Origin: Phytophthora sp. 'mugwort'
Lineage: Eukaryota > Oomycota > Peronosporomycetes > Peronosporales > Peronosporaceae
Direction: 5' to 3'
NCBI GenBank assembly: GCA_033558025.1
Contig: JAUCEF010000018.1
Coordinates: 4,859,053-4,923,052, forward strand
DNA: 64,000 nucleotides
Shown: piece after piece, positions 1 through 10,274 of the stretch
Layout: each line of letters starts with the position of its first letter
Numbering within the stretch: the first letter of the stretch is position 1
Program-made: the position numbers and the translations under genes
The notes under the pieces: generated by a model
What the model was told of the DNA's origin: nothing
The model's database searches: none
The model's input: the letters and a program-made list of their open reading frames with translations, nothing else

Positions 1-248
1 CTGAAGCTCCATCAATAGTTGAGAGCGCCTAAGCACCTTCAACACAAACACCGGACATCCCTAGTACTTCACAATCACCAGCCAGCAGCAGCTTCCATGG
101 TACAAACCATGGCGGATGCCTAAGTCAAGACTCCAGAGGAATCCATGAATCACAGAGCAAAACCCGTACTTTTATTGCCTTTTCAATGAAGCACTAACAC
201 TAGCTTTTCTGAGCTCAGCTTGAACTGCGCGCACCTCGGGCATCTTGT

Positions 249-2502
249 CTAAAGCAGTAGGTCTGGTTTTCGAAGTTCGTAAGCGACCTGGGCTGCAGTA
301 GGGCGCTGAGCAGGATCTAAGCTCATACAGCTCCTAGCAAGGGCCTCGACGTTACGAGGGCATGTAGAAGACAATGTGACCTGCAACTTACCGGATGAAA
401 CACCCTGAAGGATCACCATGTCATTGAGTGGGGCCCCTGCATCGGTTTTAGCGTCCGCAAAGGGTAGTTGGTGCGTGTCTAGCTCGAAGAGAATGATACC
501 GAAGGAATATACATCGACAGCCTCCGTGTATTTCTCATCACCACGGGCAATTTCGGGAGCGAGCCAACGGGTGGTGCCAACACCCGCAGTCATATCGTGC
601 TGCCGTTTAGTAGCCGAGACGCCGAAATCTCCCAGCTTTGCTCTCTTCTTGGAGTCGAGCAGAATATTTCGAGACTTGAGATCACGATGAATAATCACGG
701 GGCTTAACGAGTGTAGATACACAATAGCATCAATCGTGTCACGAGCATATTGTAGCTTCAGGCCACCCTCCTGCCACGGAAGCTTTTTGGGTGATTTTTT
801 ATCCAGCAGCGTGCGTAGATCCCCAGCGTCCATGTATTCAATCACAGCAACCATGTCAACTAGTTTCGTCCACGCCACACCCACAAACTGTACAATTTTC
901 GGGTGCTCTAGCCACGCCATCAGTTTGATCTCACGTAAAAACGATTCACTGGTCGCCAGCGATACCTGTTCTTGGATCAGCCGCTTAACAGCCACTCGAG
1001 TGTTGCGGTATTGACCCACCCACACCTCACCAAACGCACCTTGAGCAATCTTGTTCACAAGTGTTACGCTGTCATAATCAATACGCCACGTCACAAGCAC
1101 AGGGTCGTTTGATGGGAACAACTTGTCAACTGCATCCATTTCCCTCTGATAGTTAGCACGAGTTGCTTGATCGAAAAACAAAGGGGTATCTTCATGAATA
1201 CCCTCGCGGTGGCGCTTTTTCTGCCAACTGCTGATGTAATCGTAGACTGCACGTGCAATGCCCCCAACAACACCAAGCGAGATTAAAGCGATCACACCAG
1301 CAATCATTCCGATGACCACCAGTACAATAGTTGCTGCGATAATGTACTTCTTGGTTGTGTTGGTTGGGATTGGCAAGTTTGGAATCATCACCACCCCGAC
1401 CGTCACCATTGGAGTAAGAGGGTCCTCCTTTCCGTGATCTCTCATCACAATTGCTGGATCTTCTGCCGCCGCAATATCCAAACGGCACACACCATTTCCT
1501 TGCAAATAAACGAGGGACCCAGATGCACATGTTGATACATCGGCGAAACCAGCCTGGAAGTCAGACAAACCAGCGAAAAAGTCATACTGCGCCGTTGATA
1601 CTGCTGCAATTTCGAAACCGTTGTCGGAAATGCGGAAGTTGTCCAACTGAGATGATGCAAATACTGCGTTGGGGAACACTGTCAGGGTATTGGCTGACAG
1701 ATCGCTGGGGACACATCACACATATTAGAGCGGCTGATTCGTAATACATGGACGTAACATGTGCTTCGAAGTACCAACTTACAGCGTCGTCAGGAGTGGC
1801 GATGACACATTGTAGTTGTTGAGAGCATTGTGCGAAGCGTTCCTAAATGAAAATCGGTTAGCTGTGTGCTTACGCGTAGCAATTATCAGTAACATATGCA
1901 CGACATACAGCTTGGTTAGCGCTGCGGAGGCTGCAAACGCACCGTCGAACGCTTCCAGTTGATTTTCTGCCAGATTTCTGCCGTCATTGTCACCATTTTA
2001 CACAGATTTATAAGTCCTCCAACCTGACGACATGGAGTTGCACCGAACACTCAGCCATCGTACAGTTCTTCCAGGTTTTCCAACGCGCGTATTTCTTCCG
2101 GAATAGCAGATAACTTGCACCTGACGAGATTCCTACAAAGTATACACTAAGGGTTAGTAAAGCTGATAGTTTCGTGCGTTCAAATTCCGATTTCCCGTCG
2201 TACAATTTCTGGATCATGCGCGGTAGGTTGAGAGTCACAACGTCGCTCAAATCCCAGTTTTCCAGCGTGCTACATAGTGACGTGATACACGTGAGTGAGT
2301 CAGTGAACCGCCAAGTATTTCGAGTTACTGCAGTCACCCACACGTCGGTAAAGACATCGTCCGGCTGGAAAAAGTTGTCGGGATGATCCGGGGCATCTCC
2401 GTCGCCCTTGTAGCTGTACGTTTCGCCGTGAACACTCGGATGGTGGAAGAGACTGGCTCGCGACCGGGCCAGCAGCAGCGCAGCAAGCGCCAACAGCCTC
2501 AT
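249..2502 (-). CDS. LRR receptor-like protein kinase (TKL family), 5 exons, 650 aa
   Basis: Predicted plasma-membrane receptor kinase. I read exons at 2502-2204, 2132-2064, 1977-1909, 1842-1783 and 1704-249; the sum is 651 codons. The ATG at 2502 starts a signal peptide (Leu/Ala-rich, residues 1-17). Leucine-rich repeats follow (pattern L-x-x-L-x-L-x-x-N/C-x-L-x-x-I/F-P), one per short exon, all split by phase-2 introns of 66-86 bp. A single transmembrane helix lies near residues 286-316. The kinase domain runs from about 376 to 645 with a glycine loop (GAFGEVWVG, ~388), the VAVK lysine (~406), HRDLKSRN (~505), DFG (~525) and APE (~548), so all catalytic residues are present. LRR-TKL fusions are a known expanded oomycete class; the ligand is unknown. 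It is divergent from the TBC gene across 121 bp. The GTG-initiated 476-codon frame is only the last exon. Confidence 0.9.
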
Positions 2503-2623
2503 CGTCAGCGGTCGACTTGGGAGTGAGAGCGGAAATTTAGCTAAATCGTTAAGTACGAATGTACTTACAGGTTGTATAAAACAAACGGCTTTGGTGTCCC
2601 TTTGAGTTGAAGCGGGTCGGAAG
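2503..2623. promoter_or_regulatory. 121-bp bidirectional promoter interval
   Basis: This is the whole space between the start codons of the LRR-TKL kinase (-) and the TBC-domain gene (+), so it must hold both promoters and both 5' leaders. I see no clear TATA box. The compactness is typical of oomycete gene-dense blocks. Confidence 0.5.
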
Positions 2624-4647
2624 ATGGCAGCGCTGCGCTACGGAGAGGGCATGGGGCTTGAAGAGCGAGTGGTTTTCCTCACAGAGCAGCTGGCAGCGAT
2701 GGACCAAGTGAAGGAGTGGAAGCATGCCGTTAAGATGGAGCTCGCGCAGCCAGAGTACGCGGTGAACCAGGTGCATTATCTGCGATCGTCGGCGACGCTG
2801 GAGAACCCGCTCATGTACTGCCTGCTGGAGAAAATGGGGCTGCTGGGACGCATCAAGCGCACGGTAATCGACCTGCACTGCGAGGCCATGCAGACGGCAG
2901 CTGCAGCGTCGAAGAAGCAGGTGAACTACACGCCAGATGACGGACGTCTGCTGCCGGGGACGCGAGAGACGGCAAACGGCTGCAGTCTTGACGTCGTTCG
3001 AGCTGCGCGCGACCACTGGGAGAAGATCACGAGCGAAGAGATGTGGAGGATTGCCAGTGAGCTTGGACGGCCACTGATAGCACCTAAAGCGACGATGGAG
3101 ATCGCAACAGACAAAGCGACGGTGGAGATACGTGACGACGAACAGGCTGCCGGACCATCCTTATCCGAGACTGAAGGCACAAAATTAACCAAGCCGAACA
3201 GAATCCTGGATGCACGATTTCTCTACGATGGGTTCGTCATAGTCGATTGTACTGGCTGAAGTTTTCTGATACAACTAACTCTCTTTGAACTCTAGGAATG
3301 ACCTACTCCGTTCGCTGCAAGCAATCGAACCATCCAACCGAGTTCGCGAGCCAACGGAGACGTCTGTAGACTCTTGGGGTAAGCATTCCGCCTACAATGT
3401 TGCCGTGTGTCTTTAACTACACAAAATCGACAAAGTATCCTTCACACGATTGTGTTTTTTCGGCTTTAATATAGGTTCTATCCAGCTTCAGCTCTACTCA
3501 CTACCGTTCCCCGAGTACCGCCGTTTGTTCTCCGAGTTAGCTCCAGGATGCGGTCAGATTGGACTGGATGAGCTCTTTCCAGTACAGAGAAATGCTTTCC
3601 TGGCTGAGAAAAACCGGGTCGGCGATCTCGTTCTTGCGCATCAAAGTGTATCAATGGCTCGCCAGTACTCTAAGACAGGGTGTCCTGTTAGCTTACGACC
3701 GCAGGTAAGAATTATCTACACTGCGTCACCCCTAAAAACCACACTGAACATTGCGTTGATGATTACTCAAATGACCACTCGCTTTTGTTGCGCAACAGAT
3801 CTGGCGCCAGGTTCTGTCGGTGCCGATCACCGCGCAGGACCGGAGCTACTTCGAACAGTTGAAAAATCAAGTCGCGCAGTGGACGTACCTCACGGACGAC
3901 ATGTATTTGCTTGATCTCCAGCAGACCATCGACAGCTCTGACTACTTCGTTTTCCAAGACCACCTCGAAAGCGTCGTCATGGCATTTACCCGTGATCCAT
4001 ACGTCAAGGCACACGCACTGCAAGTGAATGGTGCCGTTTCATGTTCGTTGTCTGGGGCCGAACTTCCACCTATACTAGACTTACAGCCGAAGGAAGCCAC
4101 GTCTGATATCACGGAGAGCAGAGTCCCCCCAAACGGAGTGTTGCCTTTCAGTGGACTTGTCATGTACGTGGCACCACTTGCTTATCTCTACGTGGATTCA
4201 GTAGAAATCTACTACGTTTTCCGCGAGTTGTACACCCGGTACTGGAGCAAGCTCAATGCTATCAGCACTGAACGAGGAACGATCCTACCTCTTTGCAAAT
4301 TGTTTGAAGACCTTGTCGTGCGCTCCAGTCCCGCTGCTGTCTTCCATCTCATTAACATTGGCATCCAACCACTGGATATTGCCTTCCCGTGGATTCAGAG
4401 TGCCATGTCGGGTATATTGGACATCGATCAAGTACTCCTGCTTTGGGACCGCGTCATTGGATACGATTCGTTAGAGGTTATAGCCATTTTTGCTGCTGCA
4501 CTTTTCCACTTCCGAGCAACTGAGCTGGAATGCGTGAGCACGCGCGAGGAAGCTGACGATCTCTTTGCAGACCTCATAGATATTCCAGTAGTCACGTTGT
4601 TGCAGAATTATCTCTTTGGGCTTCCGTGGGCCGAAGTCAGAATTTGA
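2624..4647 (+). CDS. TBC1D19-like Rab GTPase-activating protein, 4 exons, 589 aa
   Basis: Exons read as 2624-3231, 3296-3378, 3475-3704 and 3799-4647; the total is 590 codons. The first donor (GTTCGT) is the least certain splice. The N-terminal ~300 residues are helical with no named domain. The TBC domain begins in exon 4 (I-W-R-Q-V-L) and includes the stretch 'DYFVFQDHLE...VMAFTRD', the segment 'MYVAPLAYLYVD' that replaces the usual YxQGM block, and a C-terminal 'LLLWDRVIGYDSLEVIAIFAAALF', all characteristic of the TBC1D19 subfamily. Typical TBC proteins use an Arg finger (IxxDxxR) and a Gln finger (YxQ) to stimulate Rab GTPases. Here the first motif reads D-L-Q-Q-T, so the arginine seems absent, which may mean weak or no GAP activity. 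Its stop codon lies 9 bp from the stop of the convergent PHD-HECT-like gene. Confidence 0.82.
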
Positions 4648-4656
4648 CACTGTACA

Positions 4657-7600
4657 TTACTCGGGAAGAAAAGCTTGATCTGCGTGACGAATGACGGTTA
4701 GCATTCCCTTTTTGAAGGCATCATAGCATGAATATGACGGAAGTCTTAGAATTTCTGGCTTGTGTTCCATCGTAGGATACATCGCGTCGTGATCGAACAT
4801 GTTGTCGGTCTCGGGGTAAGAAGCGACTGTAATACGGTCAGAACCCCCTTCAGTCCGAAAAAAACGTTCATTTACTAGCTGGAATGTGCCCGTCATAAAC
4901 AGCAACAGTAGTTGCTGCTCTTCTTCAACAAGTTCATTCATGAGGCGAGACAGCCACGTCTTCGCAATATCCGCGCCCCTATCTCCCAGTGCTTCAGATT
5001 CGCACGTATGCCAATTGACGGCGGTCGTCCAGTCGATCTGTAGAGCGTTGAGGCTTGTCTCTGGACCGTTAAAGAGCACACGTAGTTCGTCAGCGTGAAA
5101 GAGTTCAAGAGTTGCAGGCAGCACAGTCTCAAACCCTGCAGCAAAAGAGCGTCCAGCATTTTCCCAAGGCTTATCACGCTCCAATCGATACTTCCCTTTG
5201 CAACCGACGCAGCGCAAAAACGCTGAAGTGAAATCAAAAATTCCACTTAAAGGTACTGCAAAAAGCACAAAGTGTGCAACCAGCTCTCCCAGCATGAAGA
5301 ATCTTAGCAATTGTGCTGCAAGTTCCTGGTTGTTTAAGGTGAGCGGACTCTTCTCCGGATCCCCAGCAGAGTCGCGTACGAGCAGACCAGGCACTTCCTT
5401 AAGCAAACCTGCCGCTAGTCGAATCAGTACGAGCTTTAAATTGCCCTCACGATTCTCGGTACCTTGGCTGTTAGCGCTACCCCGTTGGATGGAAAAAATT
5501 ATCGGCAAACGAAAGTCTTCAGGCTCTAGCCTCATCCCCATACCAACAAACTGCTTCCAAAAACAACCACTCGCGCGCGAAAAGACGAAAGCGAGTTTCT
5601 TCTGTCCTGACTGTTTCTCAATGCCAGGTTGTCCGTTTTCAACGCCAATCGAGCATTGACCAGGAGACTTTTTGATGAAGTGGATAATGTACCTCCGAAC
5701 ATACTCGATCTTGTTGTCCAGTCGAAGTAGGAACGGGTTCGACAACAGAAGCCCTTCCATTCGTTCAATCCGTTCAGTATCACTTTGACACCAATCATTT
5801 AGAATATCAAAGCATATCGGATCCCGTACTACAGATCGTTGCCACCGATGAACAAGCCCTCTGTGCTGGTACTTGGCCAGCATTCGATGCAGCCTCGAAA
5901 GTTGCTTTGTCAGTTTGTAGTGCATGAACTCTTGAATGCATCTGACATCTTCCGTGTAGAGCATTGGAATCCACCCATTGGTATCCTTTGCTACAACATT
6001 TAATCCCTCCAGTAGAAGTGCACGGACACACAGCGGATGATTCTCCTGTGCCGCAATGTGAAGAGCCGTTTGATCAGATTCCTTCGCGGCATACTGCACA
6101 TCAAAGAGCCCGATATTGCAAAGATGTGTAACAAGCAAGTGATTGCCCGAAGCTGCAGCAAAATGAAGGGGGGACCACCCGTTAGGTGCCGTCTGGTTCA
6201 AACAGTCTCCAAACACGTCAATATCAAGCATCAGCGCGATAACATCCTTCGCTTTTTTGCACAATTCGCTCGCGTTGACTGCCATTGCGCTACTACCAGC
6301 GGCCTTGCACAAAATCATCAAGGGATACAAGCCTTCGCTGGACTTTTCCTGCAGCATCGAGTCCTGAGCAGCAAAGATCATCCGACAGATATCTACTGTA
6401 TGGCTGTTGACAGCCTGGCATGCGTAGTGAATCGGAAAATTGGAATCCAAATCGCCCATACCCACTAGCGCGGGGTCCTCCCTTATAAAGGGGACACAGA
6501 GACAGTTGACTTTAACTGATTGCAGCATTAAGTGAAAAGGCATACATCCCCGCAAATCTTGGTGAAGCATCAGCTTCCGATCACGCTTCAGTAATACCCG
6601 ACAGCACGCAACTGACCCCCCTAGTGCAGCATGGTGCAGCGCGTTACGACTCTGTAAATCCGTGGCGAAAAGATCCACCTTGCGCTCATCCAGCAAGTAA
6701 CACAAGCACTTGACAAGTCCATTACGTGCAGCATGCATAGCCAGAGTCCTGTTTTCGTACTTCGCATTGGTCCAATCGGGAGGAAGGTTTGCACATTTAG
6801 TGTTGTCTTGCAGTAAATTCATCAACTGGGTTGAGTTTCGACTGTCGCAACATTGGAATAGCCAGTCGAGTATGTGCTGGGATGCCTTTACGCAACGTGC
6901 CAAGTATGTTTCGCGATCACAACGGGTACAAAGATACTTTGGTGGTGGACGGGTTTCCAAACTTGTCCAAAGTCCAACGCAGTCGGCGTGCTCCCACACA
7001 CCACAGTCTTCTTTCCAGCACTGTAGCCATTGTCCACGGTACCCCCCAACCGAGGTAGCCCCACAGACACACCGAATTTCTCCAATCAGTGTTGAAGGCT
7101 CAAAGTCCATATCGTCGTCGGCATCGTCGTCTTCATCGACAAGCTCTGAAACAGCGTTACCGTCACCAGACTCATTGTCATCTTCTTTCGCCGGTTCATG
7201 TGTGACAACCCCATTTTCCGTCACCAGTTCCGCGGAAGTGTCTTCCTCTTCATCATCCGAAAACTGCGTGAGGTCAACCTCATCATTGCTACGTTTCCGT
7301 CCATTCTCCTTGGGCCTATCAGACTGCAGTAACCTTCTCCGTTTTTTGTTGAGCTGCGTGGGCTTGCCAACAGGGATGCCGTCTTCACTGCTGTCTTGCG
7401 ATGCATTGCGACGACGGGTACCAGGGGGTGGACGTGACAGGTCAGGTAGGTCATCATCATCGTCGTCGTCGAGCTCAACTTGAGAGTATAACAATCGTTT
7501 CCGACGGCGCTTTCGAGTAGGTTGGCTACTTAAACTGCCCTCGCTCGCCTCAGCATCGTCACTGGAATCGCTATCCTCGCTTTCACTCGCTTCTGGGGGA

Positions 7601-8919
7601 ATATACTCAACATCACCGCCTGTGGTCCAAATTGAGTTGGATTTATGCCCTTTTGGTCGTTGCGATGAGGAGTGCGAGGTAGACTTCGTTTGTCGCTGCT
7701 TTAGTCGACGCTGCGCTCGCGTTGAAGTTTCCTGTAGATTCCAATTTGGTGTAGGCGTTTGCTTTTGTGCAGACGGTTCCTTCTGAGGTGTATCCTGTTG
7801 TAGTCTCTGTCGCAATTGTTCTTGTTCTTTTGCTCGTTCTTGTCTTTCCCGCTCCTGCTGTTGTCTTTCCGCCAAAATTTCTCGCCTCTGTTGCGCCCGA
7901 AGCCGCTCCTGATATTCCTTCTGCCTCCTTTGCAGCTCTTCGTGCGCTTTTTGCCGTTGCCGCTCGTGCTGAAAACGCCGTTGGCGCTCTTGTTCCTGTA
8001 CTCGCCGCTCTCGCTCCTCTCGCTCACGTCGTAATCTTCGTTGCTCTTCCGCCTGCACTTCAGCGCACTGCTGTTGTTGCACTAGTTGAATTCTATCATG
8101 TTGCTCCTGACGTTCCCTCGCTAGTCTTCGCTGCTCAAATTCCCGAATCACGGCTTCTGATGGGTCACTAAATGTCACAGCCACATGAGCTGGCGGTTGT
8201 ACTGCTTGTATCGGACCGAGTATTGGGGGCGTACGCGACGTATTTACAGATGCCGTTGGCTGCTCCGGTTTAACACGCACCCGATCAGGAACCTGTACCA
8301 CTTGCTGCTGTGAGTGTGATGTTGTGTTGCCCAAACGTTTCTGACGCAATCGCTCGTAAAACTCCTGAAATTCGGAATGATAAAGCCAGAGTTCCACCTC
8401 AGTCCGGAACATCGAGAGGTTCCCCGGCTGCACGCGGGCGTGGAAGGCCCACGAGTTAATGCTGTTGACGTAGAACTCCTGCAACAGGTCGGGCGAGAAG
8501 AGTTGTACCACCTCTAGCGGTAGCCACGTCTCCATGCCGTTGCGCCATCGCGTGAACACGAGCTCCCAGCGCTGACCCTCGTTCCTGGAGCATTGCACCA
8601 GGTCCAGCACCTTGACGAGGTCTCCGCGCGACACGCGGGGCATACTGAGTACGTTCTGCTTGGGAAGGTCGGCCATCGTGAAGGTGGCCACACTGATCTT
8701 GGCGTACAGGTCCCCGTGGGTGGACATGACGATAAACTTGCGCCGAATCTGGAAGCGCGCGTACCAGAAACGGCGCCGTGGGTCTGCGTGGATGTACAGT
8801 CGCTGAGCGAACTTCGCAGGGATCTGTGGGCGGAAGCTTAGGTCTCCAATGCGAGGTAGCACCAGGTGGAGTCCTTGGTCCTCCGGCAGCGTCGGGTAAG
8901 CCTTGGACCGCATGTCCAT
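4657..8919 (-). CDS. PHD finger - ankyrin repeat - HECT-like protein, 1420 aa
   Basis: Single large exon. I choose the ATG at 8919 (alternative at 8913); upstream in-frame sequence has only a GTG and may follow a splice acceptor (TTCTTGCAG) in the leader. Domain order: a conserved-looking unknown N-terminal domain (~1-200); a Gln/Arg/Glu-rich coiled coil (~260-390); acidic and Ser-rich linkers; a SIZ/PIAS-like PHD finger (~613-670, CVC...LQC...DC...H..C...C.RC); about six ankyrin repeats (~710-990); and a C-terminal HECT-type fold (~1150-1420) with the N-lobe pattern 'FFMLGELVAHFVLF' and C-lobe 'LLLLFMTGTFQLV'. HECT ligases carry ubiquitin on a cysteine in LPxxxTCxNxLxLPxY. Here the aligned segment is P-T-M-E-H-K-P-E-I-L-R-L-P-S-Y, with lysine at the cysteine position. 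It may be a chromatin reader or scaffold derived from a ubiquitin ligase; cellular role unknown. Confidence 0.85.
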   Translation of the reverse strand: MDMRSKAYPTLPEDQGLHLVLPRIGDLSFRPQIPAKFAQRLYIHADPRRRFWYARFQIRRKFIVMSTHGDLYAKISVATFTMADLPKQNVLSMPRVSRGDLVKVLDLVQCSRNEGQRWELVFTRWRNGMETWLPLEVVQLFSPDLLQEFYVNSINSWAFHARVQPGNLSMFRTEVELWLYHSEFQEFYERLRQKRLGNTTSHSQQQVVQVPDRVRVKPEQPTASVNTSRTPPILGPIQAVQPPAHVAVTFSDPSEAVIREFEQRRLARERQEQHDRIQLVQQQQCAEVQAEEQRRLRREREERERRVQEQERQRRFQHERQRQKAHEELQRRQKEYQERLRAQQRREILAERQQQERERQERAKEQEQLRQRLQQDTPQKEPSAQKQTPTPNWNLQETSTRAQRRLKQRQTKSTSHSSSQRPKGHKSNSIWTTGGDVEYIPPEASESEDSDSSDDAEASEGSLSSQPTRKRRRKRLLYSQVELDDDDDDDLPDLSRPPPGTRRRNASQDSSEDGIPVGKPTQLNKKRRRLLQSDRPKENGRKRSNDEVDLTQFSDDEEEDTSAELVTENGVVTHEPAKEDDNESGDGNAVSELVDEDDDADDDMDFEPSTLIGEIRCVCGATSVGGYRGQWLQCWKEDCGVWEHADCVGLWTSLETRPPPKYLCTRCDRETYLARCVKASQHILDWLFQCCDSRNSTQLMNLLQDNTKCANLPPDWTNAKYENRTLAMHAARNGLVKCLCYLLDERKVDLFATDLQSRNALHHAALGGSVACCRVLLKRDRKLMLHQDLRGCMPFHLMLQSVKVNCLCVPFIREDPALVGMGDLDSNFPIHYACQAVNSHTVDICRMIFAAQDSMLQEKSSEGLYPLMILCKAAGSSAMAVNASELCKKAKDVIALMLDIDVFGDCLNQTAPNGWSPLHFAAASGNHLLVTHLCNIGLFDVQYAAKESDQTALHIAAQENHPLCVRALLLEGLNVVAKDTNGWIPMLYTEDVRCIQEFMHYKLTKQLSRLHRMLAKYQHRGLVHRWQRSVVRDPICFDILNDWCQSDTERIERMEGLLLSNPFLLRLDNKIEYVRRYIIHFIKKSPGQCSIGVENGQPGIEKQSGQKKLAFVFSRASGCFWKQFVGMGMRLEPEDFRLPIIFSIQRGSANSQGTENREGNLKLVLIRLAAGLLKEVPGLLVRDSAGDPEKSPLTLNNQELAAQLLRFFMLGELVAHFVLFAVPLSGIFDFTSAFLRCVGCKGKYRLERDKPWENAGRSFAAGFETVLPATLELFHADELRVLFNGPETSLNALQIDWTTAVNWHTCESEALGDRGADIAKTWLSRLMNELVEEEQQLLLLFMTGTFQLVNERFFRTEGGSDRITVASYPETDNMFDHDAMYPTMEHKPEILRLPSYSCYDAFKKGMLTVIRHADQAFLPE

Positions 8920-9113
8920 TTTGGCCGTGCGCGCGCTGATGGTCTGCAAGAAAGAGGGAAATGCGTCACGGCACAAAACAGTAGCGGTCACTCAAGCGAG
9001 GGATGGTGATGTGACCCACCCAACAAGTGACACGGCGACGTCGTCTCGACGGACCCGTAGTGAGCGGCCGGGGATATTCCTCTCGCGACCAGCAAGTCCG
9101 TTCGACGCGTAGC
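8920..9113. promoter_or_regulatory. 194-bp divergent promoter interval
   Basis: Space between the start codons of the PHD-HECT-like gene (-) and the mitochondrial carrier (+). It contains a possible minus-strand splice acceptor (TTCTTGCAG, near 8950) that would place an intron in the PHD-HECT 5' leader. Several TGAC/GTCA cores are present, but I cannot assign factors. Confidence 0.4.
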
Positions 9114-10274
9114 ATGTCACGCGGCCCGACCATCAACCAGGAGGGGGATGAAGACGGAGGTGGCGCCCTCCCCTTCCCGGTGGATCGCGAGCACGAAATG
9201 CGCGTGACGCTTCGGCGCCATACGACCGGCGTCGTGACCTTCGGCGACACGGGCGACTTGTGCACGGAGACGGATGATGTGGACGTGGAGCTGGTGCACC
9301 AGGATGCGCTAAAACAGCTCATGCGCCATGGAAGCGTTCTCCTCGCCGGCGGCGTAGCAGGAAGCGTTGGCAAGACAGTCACGGCGCCACTCAGCCGCCT
9401 CACGATCCTTTTCCAGGTGCACAGCATGGTGTCCACCCGGCACACTGACCGCTTCTCGCCCACCGTGGGCAGCGCCTTCACCAAGGTTCTCAAAAATGAG
9501 GGCGTGCTGGCCTTTTGGAAAGGTAACGGTGCAAGTGTACTGCACCGCTTCCCGTACTCGGCTGTGAATTTCTTCACCTTCGAGATGGTCAAGAATGGCA
9601 TCATCGCGCAGAACCACCCGGCATTCGGCGACAACTCGTGGACCACCATGTTCGTCTCGGGCGCCTTGGCCGGTGCGACGGCCACGGTAGCCTGCTACCC
9701 GATCGACCTTATCCGAACGCGACTGGCGACGCAGCTCAACACAGACATCCGCTACACGGGCATTCGCCATGCCGTTCAGCGTATTAGCGCCGAGGAAGGC
9801 GTGTTGGGGCTTTACCGTGGCATGGGCGCTACACTCATGGTTACGGTCCCCAACTTGGCCGTTAATTTTACCTTGTACGAATCGCTCAAGGAGTATACGC
9901 GGTCGTTCCGGCGTGGTCAGGCACTTGCAGGACTGACGGGCGTCGAAAGGGAACAGGCTGCGGAGATGCATGATGACACACACCTAAGCGTAACGGATAC
10001 GCTTCTATGCGGTGGCACGGCTGGTATTGTCTCGTCGCTGCTAACCTTCCCGATCGACTTGGTGCGCCGCCGACTGCAGATATCCGCAATTCACGCCGAG
10101 AGCGCGGGCATCAAACCCACAGCCACGGGCATTGCATCGGAGCTGTTCCATACACAGGGCCTTCGTGGATTTTACCGCGGATTGACGCCGGAGCTCATGA
10201 AGGTGGTGCCCATGGTGGGTATTACTTTTGGCACGTTTGAGCGGCTTAAAAAGCTGCTGATTGTTGAGGATTAG
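9114..10274 (+). CDS. Mitochondrial carrier protein (SLC25 family, CoA/ADP-carrier-like), 386 aa
   Basis: Inner-membrane solute carrier with three ~100-residue repeats, each with two transmembrane helices. Signature motifs are P-L-S-R-L in repeat 1, P-I-D-L-I-R-T-R-L in repeat 2 and P-I-D-L-V-R-R-R-L in repeat 3. Repeat 1 keeps the 'APLxRxxILFQ' form seen in SLC25A16/A42 and yeast Leu5 coenzyme-A/adenine-nucleotide carriers, so a CoA- or nucleotide-related substrate is likely but unproven. The N-terminal ~60 residues are polar and acidic, longer than usual. I take the ATG at 9114; the open frame continues upstream only from a GTG. Single exon, no frameshift. Transport should be antiport between mitochondrial matrix and cytosol. 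Confidence 0.88.
   Translation: MSRGPTINQEGDEDGGGALPFPVDREHEMRVTLRRHTTGVVTFGDTGDLCTETDDVDVELVHQDALKQLMRHGSVLLAGGVAGSVGKTVTAPLSRLTILFQVHSMVSTRHTDRFSPTVGSAFTKVLKNEGVLAFWKGNGASVLHRFPYSAVNFFTFEMVKNGIIAQNHPAFGDNSWTTMFVSGALAGATATVACYPIDLIRTRLATQLNTDIRYTGIRHAVQRISAEEGVLGLYRGMGATLMVTVPNLAVNFTLYESLKEYTRSFRRGQALAGLTGVEREQAAEMHDDTHLSVTDTLLCGGTAGIVSSLLTFPIDLVRRRLQISAIHAESAGIKPTATGIASELFHTQGLRGFYRGLTPELMKVVPMVGITFGTFERLKKLLIVED

Noticed and set aside
7701..8171. Several open frames on both strands over the coiled-coil region of the PHD-HECT-like gene
   Set aside because: They are low-complexity shadows of the Gln/Arg/Glu-rich coding repeat; the 1420-codon frame explains the region.
8920..8991. N-terminal extension of the PHD-HECT-like protein from 8991
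   Set aside because: That codon is GTG; the first ATG is 8919 and an AG acceptor lies in between.
9027..9113. Carrier protein start at 9027
   Set aside because: GTG, not ATG. The extension has no conserved carrier sequence; the ATG at 9114 is used.
9309..9983. Long minus-strand frame opposite the mitochondrial carrier
   Set aside because: Antisense shadow; no domain, while the sense strand encodes a textbook carrier.
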